Positions 1-12,431 are shown, counted from the first letter of the stretch. The stretch is 64,000 bases of DNA from Castanea sativa (GCF_040712315.1 NC_134015.1:46015964-46079963); one strand, 5' to 3'. Program-made: numbers and translations. Notes: generated by a model from the letters alone, not told the origin.

Positions 1-74
1 AGCAAAGCCTCACCTTTTATAATTTTTATTCAATACTCCTCTATTACAATGAGTGTATACTATTTATAAGACAT

Positions 75-236
75 GATTCAAAATAGAAAATATAAAAAAC
101 GTACTAAATCATAAAACCCTAAATAAAAGTTTATTTAGTTTGAAATTAGCAAATCCAAAATAGAAAAATAGATAAAAAACGTTCTAAATAATAAAAGCTC
201 TAAATTCAGGTAGATTTGGTCTGAAATAGCAACGCT
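75..236. repeat. imperfect tandem duplication, about 80-bp unit
   Basis: Two diverged adjacent copies of an AT-rich unit, each running from a 'caaaatagaaaa' segment through 'aaaaacgt(a/t)ctaaat' to 'ctgaaat(t)agcaa'. No coding potential is visible. I see no gene in positions 1-680; the rest of this stretch is AT-rich intergenic DNA. Confidence 0.5.
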
Positions 237-691
237 AGAATAGGAAAAAATCTCTATTAACTGATATAAAGCTGGAAAGTCAATCAGCCATTAATCAACA
301 CCATAAATCACGCCCAATTAAGCCAGATCGGCCCTCAGTAGCTTGGATTAAATTTATTACGCCTTTATCTTTCTTTGGGCCAAGCTTGGAATATCCTGCA
401 TTAGAATTAGCTCAAATCTCTTGAATCAGCCCATTAAGTGCTTCTTTGATCTTTTTGGATCTTGTTATCGTAATAGGCCCAACTTGAACAAGCAATGGAT
501 CATTGAATGCTTGTTGATTTTCATCACTAATAGTGTGGTGTGCTACCATACACCTAAACATATCACTTTAGATATTTTTGAACTTTTAACCACAACCACA
601 CAAACAAACACTAAATCAAACACTCCCAACCCCACTGCTCCCTCCCAATCACAGTGCTCTCTCGGTATCAAGCTCAAAGATTCAAAGGTAC

Positions 692-692
<1 letters not shown>

Positions 693-735
<43 letters not shown>
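693..735. repeat. (CT)n microsatellite
   Basis: Uninterrupted CT dinucleotides. They follow 'ttcaaaggtacg', which resembles a 5' splice donor, in a pyrimidine-rich stretch that looks like a transcribed leader. A second CT run lies at 8962-8995, on the far side of the copia insertion, with similar flanking words ('gaaaccca', 'gctcctct'). The two were probably parts of one leader region before the copia element landed. Confidence 0.85.
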
Positions 736-738
<3 letters not shown>

Positions 739-805
739 ATTCTTCCTTTTTAAACCTTTCTTTTTTTACTCTTTTTGAAACCCAATCCTCAATCTTCTTC
801 TCTTC

Positions 806-2199
806 TTAAGGAAAAATGCATGTACGCAGCGGAAAATAAACGGATCTACTTCATTCATAATTATTAACATGTACTATGTAAGTTTCAGAATATAGAACAA
901 GAGAGTGTACTTTGAAGCGGTGAATTTCAAAACTCAAAATCAGAAGCACTTGGGAACACTTTCAATCTTCACTCCATTTCCACTAACGCCCAAGATGTGT
1001 GGTCTCTCAATCAATTTCAAAAGGACAATGATAGAGTGTCTCACTCTCATATACACACCACTTCACAATGATGTTTCTCTTTTTCATATATTAAAATTCT
1101 ATATGTTTCTCTTCTTATAACTGATTATCTAATTGGGCTAGCCTTTTGGGCCTTTCCAATTGGGCTTAAGTGTGTGGCTTGGAGTGAGACCAAAAGGGAC
1201 CAATAAGACACTAGCTCCAATGGGCTTTGGGCTTTTCTGTCAACTCTTGACAAGTCTAAAGTTACTATTAACTATATTTAATACCACTATATAAATATAG
1301 TTGCACTCTAGGCCTTATTTATTAATTATATCTCAAGACTTTATTGTACATGCAACCCCTTCATAAAATATTCGTAGTAACACAAAGTCATGAATGTAGA
1401 CTGCCACTTTGTAAATTACTACATCTTATCTTTGAATACCCGGTTTAATCCTTTAAGTTATTCATCATATATTTATGAAATCCAATTTCATAAATATATA
1501 CTCTAGCAACAATTTACTAGAATAGTTAGGCCTAACATTCTGAATAACAAACCTATTAAACATATCTCAAGAGAATATTTTGTATCTCCGTTAAGAGACT
1601 ATGAATTACATCTTGAGAATATATGTTTCATCAACATTAATTGTGGTTGCCCAACAGACTGAGGTTTTGATTGTAACTCAAGATCTCACTCCTGATACAT
1701 CAAAGCAACCTACATCTCATGATCAAGTCCATTATTATCTCAGGATTAAGAGTTCATGTAAATACAAATCGTGAGTTTATTATTCATTTTACAGTCGTTA
1801 GGAGAATAATAAATCTCACACCGGTCCAGTTCAATATATTTTAACTCTTGAAACATATCAACATATCAACTAGAAATCTCCATTTCCATGATCCAGACAA
1901 ATCATCTTAGTTGATATGTTATAATCTTCGCAGATGAAATGCCCAATTTCATCACCGACTACAAACTACAATTCTGAGTTTACAAAGAACTTGTGATTTA
2001 TATCTTCTGTGACTTTTCACATAAATCACATATTATGCATCTCATGGACTATATGATAATGTCTCAATATTCATGTTACCTTTATTTTTAGATAATAACA
2101 AAATAACTTTATTAAACACAATATTAAGTCATACATAATATCATAAATAATAACATACATAATATCATATAATAGGATTTAAGGGCACTAATCCTAACA
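806..2199 (-). repeat. copia 3' LTR
   Basis: Matches 7461-8855 along its whole length. On the minus strand it starts TGTTAGGATTAG and ends at 806 with the expected terminal CA changed (plus strand TTAAGG here, TGAAGG in the other LTR). It is directly preceded, in element sense, by a polypurine tract. Confidence 0.95.
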
Positions 2200-2214
2200 A
2201 TCTCCCACTTGCCC
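2200..2214 (-). other. copia polypurine tract
   Basis: The minus strand reads AAGTGGGAGATT directly before the 3' LTR. The position and purine content fit the primer for second-strand synthesis. Confidence 0.8.
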
Positions 2215-2273
2215 TAAAGACTATTGTGCACTAATTTAACTCTCATCTCCTCCAAATGTGACTCGAAAGTCCT

Positions 2274-3886
2274 TTAGGGCAAGGCTTTAGTAAAAGGATC
2301 CGCTAGATTCTTTGCACCATCAATCTTTGCTACTACCACATCTCTACGAGCAAAAATGTCTCTAATGATGTGATACTTTCTCTCTATGTGTTTTTCTTTT
2401 TTGTGGTTCCTTGGATCCTTGGATTGTGCAACTGCTCCACTATTATCGTAGAACAATGTAATAGGAACTTGCTCAATTCTCATAATACCAAGATCAGAAA
2501 GGAATTTTTTGAGCCAAACAGCCTCCTTTGCTGCCTCACAAGCAGCAACATATTCGGCTTCCATGGTGGAGTCTATAATACAAGATTGCTTAACACTCCT
2601 CCAACTTATTGCTTCACCTCCCAAGGTGAAAATACATCCCAACGTGGATTTTTCTGAAATCTAGATCAGACTGAAAATCTGAATCTGTATAGCCAATGGG
2701 AATCAAATCCTTACACCAGTAAACAAGCATATAATCTCTCATTCTCCTAAGATACTTGAGAATATACTTTACAACTTGCCAATATTTTGGTCCTGGATTT
2801 GATTGATATTGGCTAACCATGCCAATTGAATAACAAAATATCCAGTCTAGTACAAAGCATGGCATACATGAGACTTCCTATCACAAAAGCATAAGGAACC
2901 TATCTCATCATGTTTTCTTCCTCTTGAGTCTTTGGCCTTTGGTCATCAGATAGAGGAACTCTATGTCTAAAAAGAAGTAATCCTTTCTTAGAGTTTTGCA
3001 TGCTAAACCGTTCTAGAACCTTATCTATATATCCATCTTGTGACAAACCTAACATCTTATTCTTTCGATCTCGCCAAAGCTTGATCCCTAGAATATAGTT
3101 AGCTTCGCCCAAGTCCTTCATATCAAATTGGCTTGACAATGAAACTTTAACTGATGACATTACTCCTACATCATTTCTAATTAGTAGAATGTCATTAACA
3201 TAAAGTACTAGGAACATTACTACTTTATCTTGATGTCTTTTGTACATACATGGTTCATCAAGATTTTGTTCAAAACCAAATGATTTGATTGCCTGATCAA
3301 ATCTGATGTTCCATGACCTAGATGCTTGCTTAAGTCCATAAATGGACCTTTTCAACTTGCATACCATATGCTCTTGGTTCTTTGCTATGAAACCTTCCGG
3401 TTGCAGCATGTAGATTTCTTCTTCAAGATTGCCATTAAGAAATGCAGTCTTGACATCCATTTGCCAAATCTCATAATCATAATGAGTAACAATGGATAAG
3501 AGAATTCTAATAGATTTAAGCATGGCTACTAGCAAAAAAGTTTCAACGTAGTCAATGCCTTCTTTTTGTGTATACCCTTTCGCCACTACTCTTGCTTTAA
3601 AGGTTTCAACCTTTCCATCTATCCATCTCTTCCTCTTGTAAACCCATTTGCAACCAACAGGTTTAATGCCGTTAGTCGCCTCTACAAGATCCTAAACTTG
3701 ATTGGAATACATAGAATCTAATTCATATTTCATAGCTTGAACCCAATGATGTGCATCTATATCATTTATTGCTTCATCATAAGTGTATGGATCCAATTTA
3801 GCCTCTTCTAAGATAGCTTCATAAGTTTCTCCCAAACCTATAAATCTCACAAGAGGCCAAATAATTCTCCCACTACAACGAGGCAC
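2274..3886 (-). pseudogene. copia reverse transcriptase and RNase H remnant
   Basis: RT lies at 2900-3586 (QMDVKTAFLNG, LKRSIYGLKQASR, LGIKLWRD). The active site that should be YVDD reads YVND, so a catalytic Asp is lost by one G-to-A change in sense. RNase H follows at 2274-2865 with TMEAEYVAACEA and KHIERKYHIIRD, ending ADPFTKALP near the 3' LTR, as in other copia polyproteins. Frame breaks separate the segments near 2890 and 3600-3690. Confidence 0.9.
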
Positions 3887-4153
3887 CTATGTACTAGACA
3901 TCTCATGAGTAGTATCTTGTGGTGTATTTAATACAACCACATCATCCATAGTTTCATACATTGATTGTTTAACTACAGGTTCATTCATTTCAGCCAACAC
4001 AACTCTACTTCTAGGGGTAAAATTATTCATATAGTCATTTTCCAAGAATTTGGCATTTGTGCTAACAAATACTTTATTATCCTTATGACTATAGAATAAA
4101 CCTCTAACTGTTCCTTTTGGATACCCTACAAAGAAATCCACTTCTGTTTTAAA

Positions 4154-5317
4154 CTATAACTTGTCAGACTTTCCTTTTAACACATGTACTGGACAGCCCC
4201 AAATATGGAGATGTCTCATACTAGGCTTACGCCCATTCCACAACTCTACAGGTGTTTTAGGAATAGACTTCGAAGGTACTAAATTCAGAAGATACATTGC
4301 AGTACTTAAGGCATATCCCCAAAAAGAAATTGGTAGAGTGGAATAACTCATCATGGATCTAACCATATCTAAAAGAGTCCTATTACTTCTTTTTGCTACA
4401 CCATTTTGTTGTGGAGTTCCAAGTGCAGTCAACTGGGACATAATCTCATTTTCAGTCAAGTAATCCTTAAAATCTCCAAGAAGGTATTCGCCACCTCGAT
4501 CAGATCGAATGGCCTTTATGCATTTACCCAATTGATTCTCAACTTCAGCCCTAAACTCTTTGAACTTGTCAAAAGTTTCGGACTTCCGTTTCATTAGGTA
4601 CACATAACCAAATCTAGAGTAATCATCAGTGAAAGTAATGAAATACTCATAACCACCTCTTGCTTGGATTGACATAGGCCCACATACATTTGAATGTACT
4701 AATTCTAGCAAATCTTGAGCTCTTCTACCTTTTGCATTAAAAGGTCGTTTGGTCATTTTACCTTCCAAACAAGATTCGCAAACTGGAAATTCATCAAATT
4801 CCATGGGCCCCAAGAGTCCATCTTTGATAAGTCTTTGAATTCTGTTTGAATTAATATGACCCAAACGCAAGTGCCAAAGATATGCTTCACTAGTAGAATA
4901 GAACTTTCTCTTTAATGATTTCACATGTGAATTATTATCTAATTCAGAATTGTATAATTCATGCTTATCATAAGTTAAAATATAAAGATCATCCACAATA
5001 TTGCCAGAACAGATAAACATTTTATCCTTCTTTATTACAACATTGTCTTTCAGGATAATACAATGCCCATGTTTACCTAAGTAAGTTGTAGAAATTAAAT
5101 TCCTACGAACATTAGGTACAAATAGACAGTCTTGTAATATTAAAACCCTAGACTCAAAACATAAATTAACAACACCAACAGCTACAACTAGAAATCTACT
5201 CCCATCCACTAAAGTAAGAAACAATTCCCCTTCATTCAGCTTTCTAGTCTCCAAAAACCCCTGTAAAGAATTGCAGATATGATTAGTATAACCTGAATCC
5301 ATACACCAGGAATCCAT
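4154..5317 (-). pseudogene. copia protease-end and integrase remnant
   Basis: This 387-codon stretch begins near the protease region (DSWCMDSG, the D-S/T-G site) and continues through the integrase zinc-binding HHCC region (WHLRLGH ... CESCLEGK) into the catalytic core (TDDYSRFGYVY; IRSDRGGEY). The third catalytic residue should be Glu in an NGVAER-type motif. Here it reads NGVAKR, a Glu-to-Lys change (GAA to AAA), so strand transfer would fail. Further integrase sequence continues after a break at 3692-4141. Confidence 0.88.
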
Positions 5318-5323
5318 AAGATT

Positions 5324-6206
5324 CTATACCAAACATATTTCAAGAAGAAATGAAGTTTTCATACCCTTATTCTTGGCAGCCTTAAACTTTGGACAATTTC
5401 TATTCCATTGTCCTTTTTCACCACAATGGAAACACTTTCCTTTAAACTTCTTTCCTTTAAACTTCTTTCCTTTGTCGGCAACTCCAAAGGCAATTTGCTT
5501 TACCATCCTGCTTAGTGAAGTCCTTCTTCTTCTTTTTCTAACCCTTGTCTTTCTACTTAGGTTGAGAAGTAGAAGCTTCACCCACATTGGCTTCAACACT
5601 AGAAGTACCAAGGATGCCTTCCGCCGCCACTAACTCATTCACTAATTCAGACAAAGAATAAACATTTTTATTCATATTATAATTCAGTTTGAATTCCTTG
5701 AATGATTCCGGTAGTGACTGGATTATCATATCCACTTGGGATTCTCCATCAATGTCGGCACCTAAAATCTCTAATGTATTCAGATTAGAGATCATTGTAA
5801 GACAATGCTCCCTAACTAAAGTACCTTCAGTCATTTTGGTATTATAAATTTGTTTCATGGTTTCTTGCCTTGTTGAACAACCTTACTCACCAAACATCTC
5901 CTTCAAACTATGCATAATGTCTGAAGCTAGTTCTACATTCTGTATTTGATGTAGAACATTTGAGATAGATGCTAGGATATAGCACTTGGCCATTTCATTA
6001 GATTTCTGCCAACGATCATATCGTTGTTTTTCCTCAAGAGGAGCATCTAATGAAGGAAAGCTAGGACGTGGTTGAGTAAGCACATATTTGTGCTCTTCAG
6101 CTGTTAAAACAATGTCCAAATTTCTTCTCCAGTCAACATAGTTGGATCCAGTCAGTTTGTTTTGATTAAGAATATAAATAAGTGAGCTAAATGATGCCAT
6201 GTTCAA
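5324..6206 (-). pseudogene. copia gag remnant (capsid and nucleocapsid)
   Basis: The first part (5883-6206) starts MNMASFSSLIYILNQNKLTG and has the capsid-type GSNYVDWRR segment typical of copia gag. It ends in a stop. The next part (5553-5858) continues the capsid domain in another frame, and a last part (5324-5611) carries lysine-rich KGKKF repeats and a zinc knuckle. The knuckle reads CFHCGEKGQWNRNC: the histidine of the CCHC pattern has become glutamine. The KGKKF repeats come from a tandem 17-bp DNA repeat near 5440-5480. At least one frameshift and several stops break the gene. Confidence 0.85.
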
Positions 6207-6566
6207 ATCTGAAAATAATAAACATGAATATAATAAGTAAACTAGACATTATCAATTTAACATATAAACATATAGTATGGAACCTTAATAAAACCATAAC
6301 ACAATATATGCAACGACAACCCAATCCCATATTCAATATCCCTCAGCATAGAGTGAACATTAAATACTATGATTGATTGAGAACTATTCTCATTATTAGT
6401 GCTATCATGATAACTCTTATCAAACACTAATAAGATGCCGTTTTACATTTAGCCTCTAAGTAATAATAGTAAGAACTCAGCATAGAGGATACTATAATAC
6501 TTAGTTTAGTATATACCATTGTCTAGAATCGTGTGTAGCCACATTTCATTCCTTTAACAGGCTTAT

Positions 6567-6727
6567 TTTGTAGTACCATGATAAAACACCCTCCGCATGG
6601 AATGCAAAGCTCGCAGCTAAGACAAGGCATTTGATCAAACCACTATAAACCAAGAAATCCAATTTTGTAGAACCATGAAATAAATACTCTCCGCATGGAA
6701 TGCTAAGCTCGAGGCAAAGACAAAGTA
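6567..6727. repeat. tandem duplication in copia leader
   Basis: Two copies of about 65 bp, spaced about 95 bp apart. Each has 'tttgtag(t/a)accatga', 'ctccgcatggaatgc' and 'aagctcg'. They lie in the 1.2-kb untranslated leader between the primer-binding site and gag. Confidence 0.7.
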
Positions 6728-6904
6728 TATATTTCACACTACTATGAACTAACAATGGATGCCGTGAGATCCAACCCTTGTATCTCTCTCGCACTAGATG
6801 TTTTAGATAAAGGTTATTAATTTAAAACATGCATAAAAAAATTACACATAGCCTTGCACTTTATACATTTGAAAACATTTAGAAAAAGTTTAAAATTCCA
6901 TTTA

Positions 6905-7135
6905 GTGGCATTTTCGCGGGTAGCTCGCGACTAAGCTCTTCCCGCGAAAATGAATTAAAGGAAAAAATGAAAACACAAAATTTCAGAAAGAGAGTTTCGC
7001 TACTGTCTCGCGAGTGTTTCGCGAGTAGAGCTTAGCCGCGAAAGTTTTTACACAAAAACAAAATTCAAACAGAAACTTTCGCGACTGTCTCGCGAATAGC
7101 TTGCAAGTAAGGCTTACCCGCAAGAAACTCGTGTT
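6905..7135. repeat. CpG-rich repeated leader motif in copia
   Basis: At least three imperfect copies of a unit with CTCGCGA/TCGCGAG and an 'agctcttcccgcgaaa'-type segment. CpG density is far above the surroundings. The segment is untranslated leader, 5' of gag on the minus strand. Confidence 0.65.
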
Positions 7136-7447
7136 TTCAATTTTTAAAGAGAAGATCTGAAACGTTTCCAACGATTTTCCATGAACAAACAACCACCATA
7201 TGAACATAATAAATGGAATTTAATATCAAAACTGAATTTCATTGATGCTATAGCCTTAAAGATCAATTTAACATACTTAAATTCAAATTTAAACAACATC
7301 ATAACATCAATATCAGTTTTTATCAAATCATAGTTTCAACAACCATGCAGAAAATTAAATACATATGCAATCTTCTAACATAATGAAACTATTATTTCTA
7401 ATTCCAAAACTCACAAAACATGTTATACAGATTCAAAATGAAGACCA

Positions 7448-7458
7448 CTCTGATACCA
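7448..7458 (-). other. copia primer-binding site
   Basis: The minus strand reads TGGTATCAGAG directly inside the 5' LTR. This is the complement of the 3' end of initiator methionine tRNA, the usual primer of plant copia elements. Confidence 0.9.
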
Positions 7459-7460
7459 TT

Positions 7461-8855
7461 TGAAGGAAAAATGCATGTACGCAGCGGAAAATAAACGGAT
7501 CTACTTCATTCGTAATTGTTAACATGTACTATGTAAGTTTCAGAATATAGAACAAGAGAGTGTACCTTGAAGCAGTGAATTTCAAAACTCAAGATCAGAA
7601 GCACTTGGGAACACTTTTAATCTTCACTCCAATTCCACTATAGCCCAAGATGTGTGGTCTCTTAATCAGTTTCAAAAGGACAATGATAGAGTGTCCCACT
7701 CTCACATACACACCACTTCACAATGATGTTTCTCTTTTTCATATATTAAAATTTTGTATGTTTCTCTCCTTATAATTGATTATCTAATTGGGCTAGCCTT
7801 TTGGGCCTTTCCAATTGGGCTTAAGTGTGTGGCTTGGAATAGGACCAAAAGGGACCAATAAGATACTAGCTCCAATGGGCCTTAGGCTTTTCTGTCAACT
7901 CTTGACAAGTCCAAAATTACCATTAACTATATTTAATACCACTATATAAATATAGTTGCACTCTAGGTCTTATTTATAAATTATATCCCAAGACTTTATT
8001 GTACATGCAACCCCTTCATAAAATATTCGTAGTAACACAAAGTCATGAATGTAGACTACCACTTTGTAAATTACTACATCTTATTCTTGAGTACCCAGTT
8101 TAATCATTTAAGTTATTCATCATATATTTATGAAATTCAATTTCATAAATATATACCCTAGCAACAATTTACTAGAGTAGTTAGACCTAACATTCTAAAT
8201 AAGAAATCCATTAAACTTATCTTAAGGGAATATTTTGTATCTCCGTTAAGAGACTATGAATTTCATCTTGAGAATATATGTTCCATCAACATTAAATGTG
8301 GTTGCCCAACATACTGAGGTTTTGACCATAACTCAAGATCTCACTCCTGATACATCAAAGCAACCTACATCTCATGATCAAGTCCATTATTATCTCAGGA
8401 TTAAGAGTTCATGTAAATACAAGTCGTGAGTTTATTATTCATTTGACAGTCGTTAAGAGAATAATAAATCTCACACCGGTCTAGTTCAATATATTTTTTA
8501 CTCTTAAAACATATCAACATATCAACTAGAAATCTCCATTTCTATGATCAAGATAAATCATCTTAGTTGATATGTTATAGTCTTCGTAGATGAAATGCCC
8601 AATTTCATCACCAACTACGAACTATAATTCTGAGTTTACAAAGAACTTGTGATTTATAACTTCTGTGACTTTTTACATAAATCACATACTATGCATCTCA
8701 TGGACTATATGATAATGTCCCAATATTCATGTTACCTTTATTTTTAGATAATAACAAAACAATTTTATTAAACACAACATTAAGTTATACATAATGTCAT
8801 AAATAATAACATACATAGCATCATACAATAAGATTTAAGGGTACCAATCCTAACA
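7461..8855 (-). repeat. copia 5' LTR
   Basis: Intact TG...CA termini (plus strand TGAAGG...TAACA). It should hold the element's promoter. Its inner end lies two bases from the primer-binding site at 7448-7458. Confidence 0.95.
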
Positions 8856-8958
8856 TCTTCCTCTTTCTCTCTTTTTTTCCCCTTATTCTGAAACCCACGA
8901 CACAGTCACATAGCTCCTCTTTCTTCTTTTGTTTTTTTTTCTTTTCTTAAACTTGTTC

Positions 8959-8961
<3 letters not shown>

Positions 8962-9000
<39 letters not shown>

Positions 9001-9060
9001 GAAACCCACAACCCAGTCAACAGCTCCTCTGTTTCTTCTTCTTCTTCTTCTTCTTCTTTT
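8962..9060. repeat. (CT)n and (TTC)n microsatellites in a repeated leader
   Basis: A CT run at 8962-8995 and a TTC run near 9036-9058 lie within three imperfect copies of a 'gaaaccca(c)...cagctcctct...ttcttaaacttgttcca' unit spanning about 8880-9115. The region looks like the leader of the hAT gene that starts at 9324. The apparent ORFs here (poly-Ser, poly-Arg) come from the repeats. Confidence 0.75.
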
Positions 9061-9323
9061 CTTAAACTTGTTCCATTTTTTTCCCTCATTAATGAAACCC
9101 AAAGCTCCTCTCTTTCTTAGTTGGGCCATTCATGAAAAAAATAAATAAATAAATAAACATGTATGAATGTATGAAATTATTTATGTGTTAATTGTTTAGT
9201 AACTTTAATTACTTTAATAGATGTCAACATAGCACTTAGACTCATATTGAATTTTTCTTAAATTTATTAAGTGAGTAAACTATTAACTAATGTTAGTAAT
9301 TAGTTATGAGGCATTAATGCATT

Positions 9324-12017
9324 ATGGCTACTGGAGATTCAAATTCAAGAAAAGATATTGCATGGAAGTATGCGTATCTAGCTAATCAAAACAATAAAAA
9401 TGATTTAACTTGCAATTTATGTGGGAAAGTTGCAAAAGGAGGGGCTTATAGACTTAAGCAACACTTGGTTGGAGGTTATAGACCTATTGTTGGCTATCAA
9501 AAGTGCCCTGAACATGTGAAGGAAGATGTTAATCAATATACGCTGAGAAAAAAAACAGAAAAAAAGCAAGTAAATTTGACGGCTGAATTTGATGATGTCG
9601 CTTTTGATGAAGAAGAGGAGGATGAGGTTGCTAAAGTTGATGCTCGTGGCAAATGAGTGCAAAATGTAGGTGGCAGTGGCACTAGTAAAAAGAAACCAAG
9701 GCATGTAGGTCCTATGGATGCATTTGTCTCTCCTCCTAAATCAGCAAAAATGGGAAAGAGTGGAAAGGGGGTCCAAACAACAATTAATGATGCTTACAAG
9801 AAAGAGTTAAGAGAAAAGGCTTGTTTTGACATAGCAAAAGGGATGTATGAAGTAGCGATTCCATTCAATGCTGTTAATTATGATAGTTTTAATGCTGCAA
9901 TTCAATCCATTGGACGATATGGAGTTGGTATGAAGCCCCCAAGTTACCATGAAGTGAGAGTTCCTTTATTGAAAAAGGAAGTGGTCCACACCAATGATAA
10001 AATGAATAGCCATAAAGAAGAATGGGCAAGAGCTGGATGTTCCATTATGTCTGATGGATGGAAAGATAAAAGTCATAGATCTTTGATAAATTTTTTGGTG
10101 AATTGCTCTAAGGGAAGCATGTTTATCGAGTCTATTGATGTGTCTTCATATATGAAGACCGGAGAAAGGATGTTTCAACCACTTGATAGCATGGTGGAGA
10201 AAATTGGAGAAGATAAAGTTGTACAAGTTATAACTGATAATGACTGAAGTTATGTGATGGTAAGTAAGAAGTTATATATAGAACTATATATCTTAATCTC
10301 ATGAAATTAGAAAATAGTATTCATATTTTATTTTTATTTTTTCTTAATTGTTACTAATTGTTATACTTATATTTTTACATTATTAGGACGATTATTGAAG
10401 GCAAAAAGACCTCATTTGTATTAGACTCCATGTGCTGCCCATTGTTTGGATTTGATGTTGGAAGACATTGCAAAGCTTCCTACAATCATGAGAACAATAA
10501 AAAGGGCAATTAAGCTTACTGGGTATATATATAATCGAACTGGTCTCATAAACATGATGAGATAGTTTACAGGGCAAAGGAACTTGCTTAGGCCCGCTAA
10601 AACTCAATTTGCTAAATCATTTCTCACATTATCAAGTATACATAAGCAAAAGGAAAACTTGAGAAAGATTTTTACTTCAGAGGATTGGACTTGTAGCAAG
10701 TGGGCAAAGGAGCTAACAGGAAAAAGGGTGGCTCAAACAGTTCTAATGCCTACATTTTGGAACACTGTTGTCTATAGCCTTAAAGTGTCAGGTCTTATTG
10801 TTCGTGTGCTTCGATTGGTTGATGAGGAGAAAAGGTATACCATGGGATACATTTATGAGGCTATGGATCAAGCTAAAGAAGCAATTGAAAAATATTTTAA
10901 TAGACGGGAAGAAAGATACAGAGAAATTTTTGAAATAATAGATCGAAGGTGGGACTGTCAACTCCATCAACCTTTGCATGTGGCTGGCTATTTCTTGAAT
11001 CTAGAATTTTTTTATGATAATCGCTCTGAAATTGAGTGAGATGAAGAGGTGATGGCTGGCCTATACAAATGCATACAAAGGTTGGTTCCAAACATTAATC
11101 AACAAGATAAGATTCTTGAAGAGTTGACATTATATAATAGAGAAGAGGGCCTCTTTGGGTTGGAAATGGCTAAGAGGCAGAGAAAGAAAAAAGCACCAGG
11201 TATTTGCTTTGTTAGCTTTTGTTAGTTGTTACTTATTAGTTTGCCCATTTTATTAAATGGAAAAATTATTTAGTTCTTATATAGTTTGAGTTAAGGGTTA
11301 AGACTTAAGAGTTAAGACCATTTTTTATTTTCCTTAATAGCTGATTGGTGGTCTGCTTATGGAGCTTCAACTCCAAGTTTACAGCAATTTGCTGTAAAAG
11401 TTCTTAGCCTAGCTTGTAGTTCATTAGGGTACGAGCAGAACAGGAGTATGTTTGAACATGTGAGTGACTAAAAAGTTAGGGACTTAATTGTGAAATTTAT
11501 TTCATGATTTAATAATCATGATATCATCATCTATGCATATTAATATATGGCTATATGGATTGTGTAGGTGCATAGCAAGAAAAGAAATAGGTTAGCACAA
11601 TCCCGGGTGAATGATTTGGTATATATTAAGTACAATAGAGCCATGAAGCGGAGATATAATTTGTGTGACACAATTGATCCAATCTCCTTGAAAGATGTAG
11701 ATGATAGCAATGAGTGGTTGATTGGAAGAGTAGAAGAAGATGAAGTAGAAGAATTTGCTGAAGATGATCTTGTGTTTAATGATGATATTTTGACATGGGG
11801 CAGTGTTGCTAGAGCTTCTGGAGTTGAAGAAGAAAGATTCAACTTCAGATCAAGAATGGGACCATTAGGACAAGCTACAGGCTCAAGTTCTAGTTTACAA
11901 CATGCTCCTTATGATGGAGATGAAGATGATGAGGAAAATGATGAGGGCTAAAAATCTTGTGATGAAAATGATGATGGTCCCTTGCTTGATGAGGATGATG
12001 ATGATTATGTAGATTAG
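9324..12017 (+). pseudogene. hAT-superfamily transposase gene (BED finger, DUF659, C-terminal dimerisation), decayed
   Basis: The start MATGDSNSRKDIAWKYAYLA leads into a BED-type zinc finger (CNLCGKVAKGG...KQHLVGG). The DUF659/RNase-H-like core follows at 9950-11040 (SDGWKDKSHRSLINF, ITDND, TPCAAHCLDL, RWDCQLHQPLH). The hAT C-terminal segment is at 11341-11760 (DWWSAYGAS, VHSKKRNRL, DPISLKDVDDSNEWL), with an acidic tail to a stop at 12015-12017. The gene keeps introns: about 10260-10387, 11200-11340 (CAG|GTATTT...TTAATAG) and 11460-11567. In-frame stops occur at 9654 (TGA), 10245 (TGA), near 10421 (Trp to TAG), near 10564, about 11037 and 11949. Most are C-to-T or G-to-A changes. The intact family is a long transposase-like protein, and some relatives are domesticated; this copy cannot make a full protein. 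Confidence 0.9.
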
Positions 12018-12324
12018 GATTTCATTGCATATTTGCATTGATTTTGTTAGGCAAAGATATTGATTTTGTTAGGCAAAGATAACATTACTTAACATTCTAG
12101 TACTTTTTAGCCTTTACCTTTTTGCTTCTATACTCCTATTTTGATTCAACCAGGTTTTGCCATCAAATATCATGGTTGCATATATTTTGTAAAGCATAAT
12201 AGAATTATATAAATGTTATATAAATTATATAAAATGTTTTATTGTAATTTATATGATTAAATTGATCACTTGATTGTTGCATTGATCATTAATCTTTTTT
12301 TTTTTTAATTTATTAAAATTTTTT

Positions 12325-12431
12325 AAATGTGCGCTTCACATCGATTAGGCGCGTGCTTGTGCTTTGCGCTTTGCGCCTAGACTCCAATAGGCCTTTGCAC
12401 TTAAGTGCGCTCAGGGATTTTAACAACACTG
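12325..12431 (+). repeat. hAT-like 3' terminal and subterminal region
   Basis: The segment is GC-rich with repeated GCGC/TTTGCGC words and ends GGGATTTTAACAACACTG. On the other strand it begins CAGTGTTGTTAAAATCCC, which resembles hAT inverted termini. It lies 310 bp downstream of the transposase stop, so it probably marks the 3' end of that element. I could not find the matching left terminus in the window. Confidence 0.5.

Larger units (their letters stand above)
806..8855 (-). mobile_element. full-length Ty1/copia LTR retrotransposon (inactive)
   Basis: The element runs on the minus strand, so its 5' end is at the right. Two direct LTRs of about 1.39 kb (806-2199 and 7461-8855) flank gag and pol. 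The target duplication TCTTC is present on both sides (801-805 and 8856-8860), so both ends are well defined. The LTRs differ at roughly 14 of the first 260 positions by eye, which points to an old insertion. The internal order is leader, gag, protease, integrase, RT, RNase H, which is diagnostic of Ty1/copia. Stops, frameshifts and lost catalytic residues show it cannot move by itself. It interrupts the CT-rich region upstream of the hAT gene at 9324. Confidence 0.96.

Noticed and set aside
421..753. 110-codon ORF on the plus strand
   Set aside because: It ends in the CT repeat, has no recognisable domain and lies in a leader-like pyrimidine-rich stretch.
8929..9129. Poly-Ser and poly-Arg ORFs on both strands
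   Set aside because: They are translations of CT and TTC microsatellites with no independent support.
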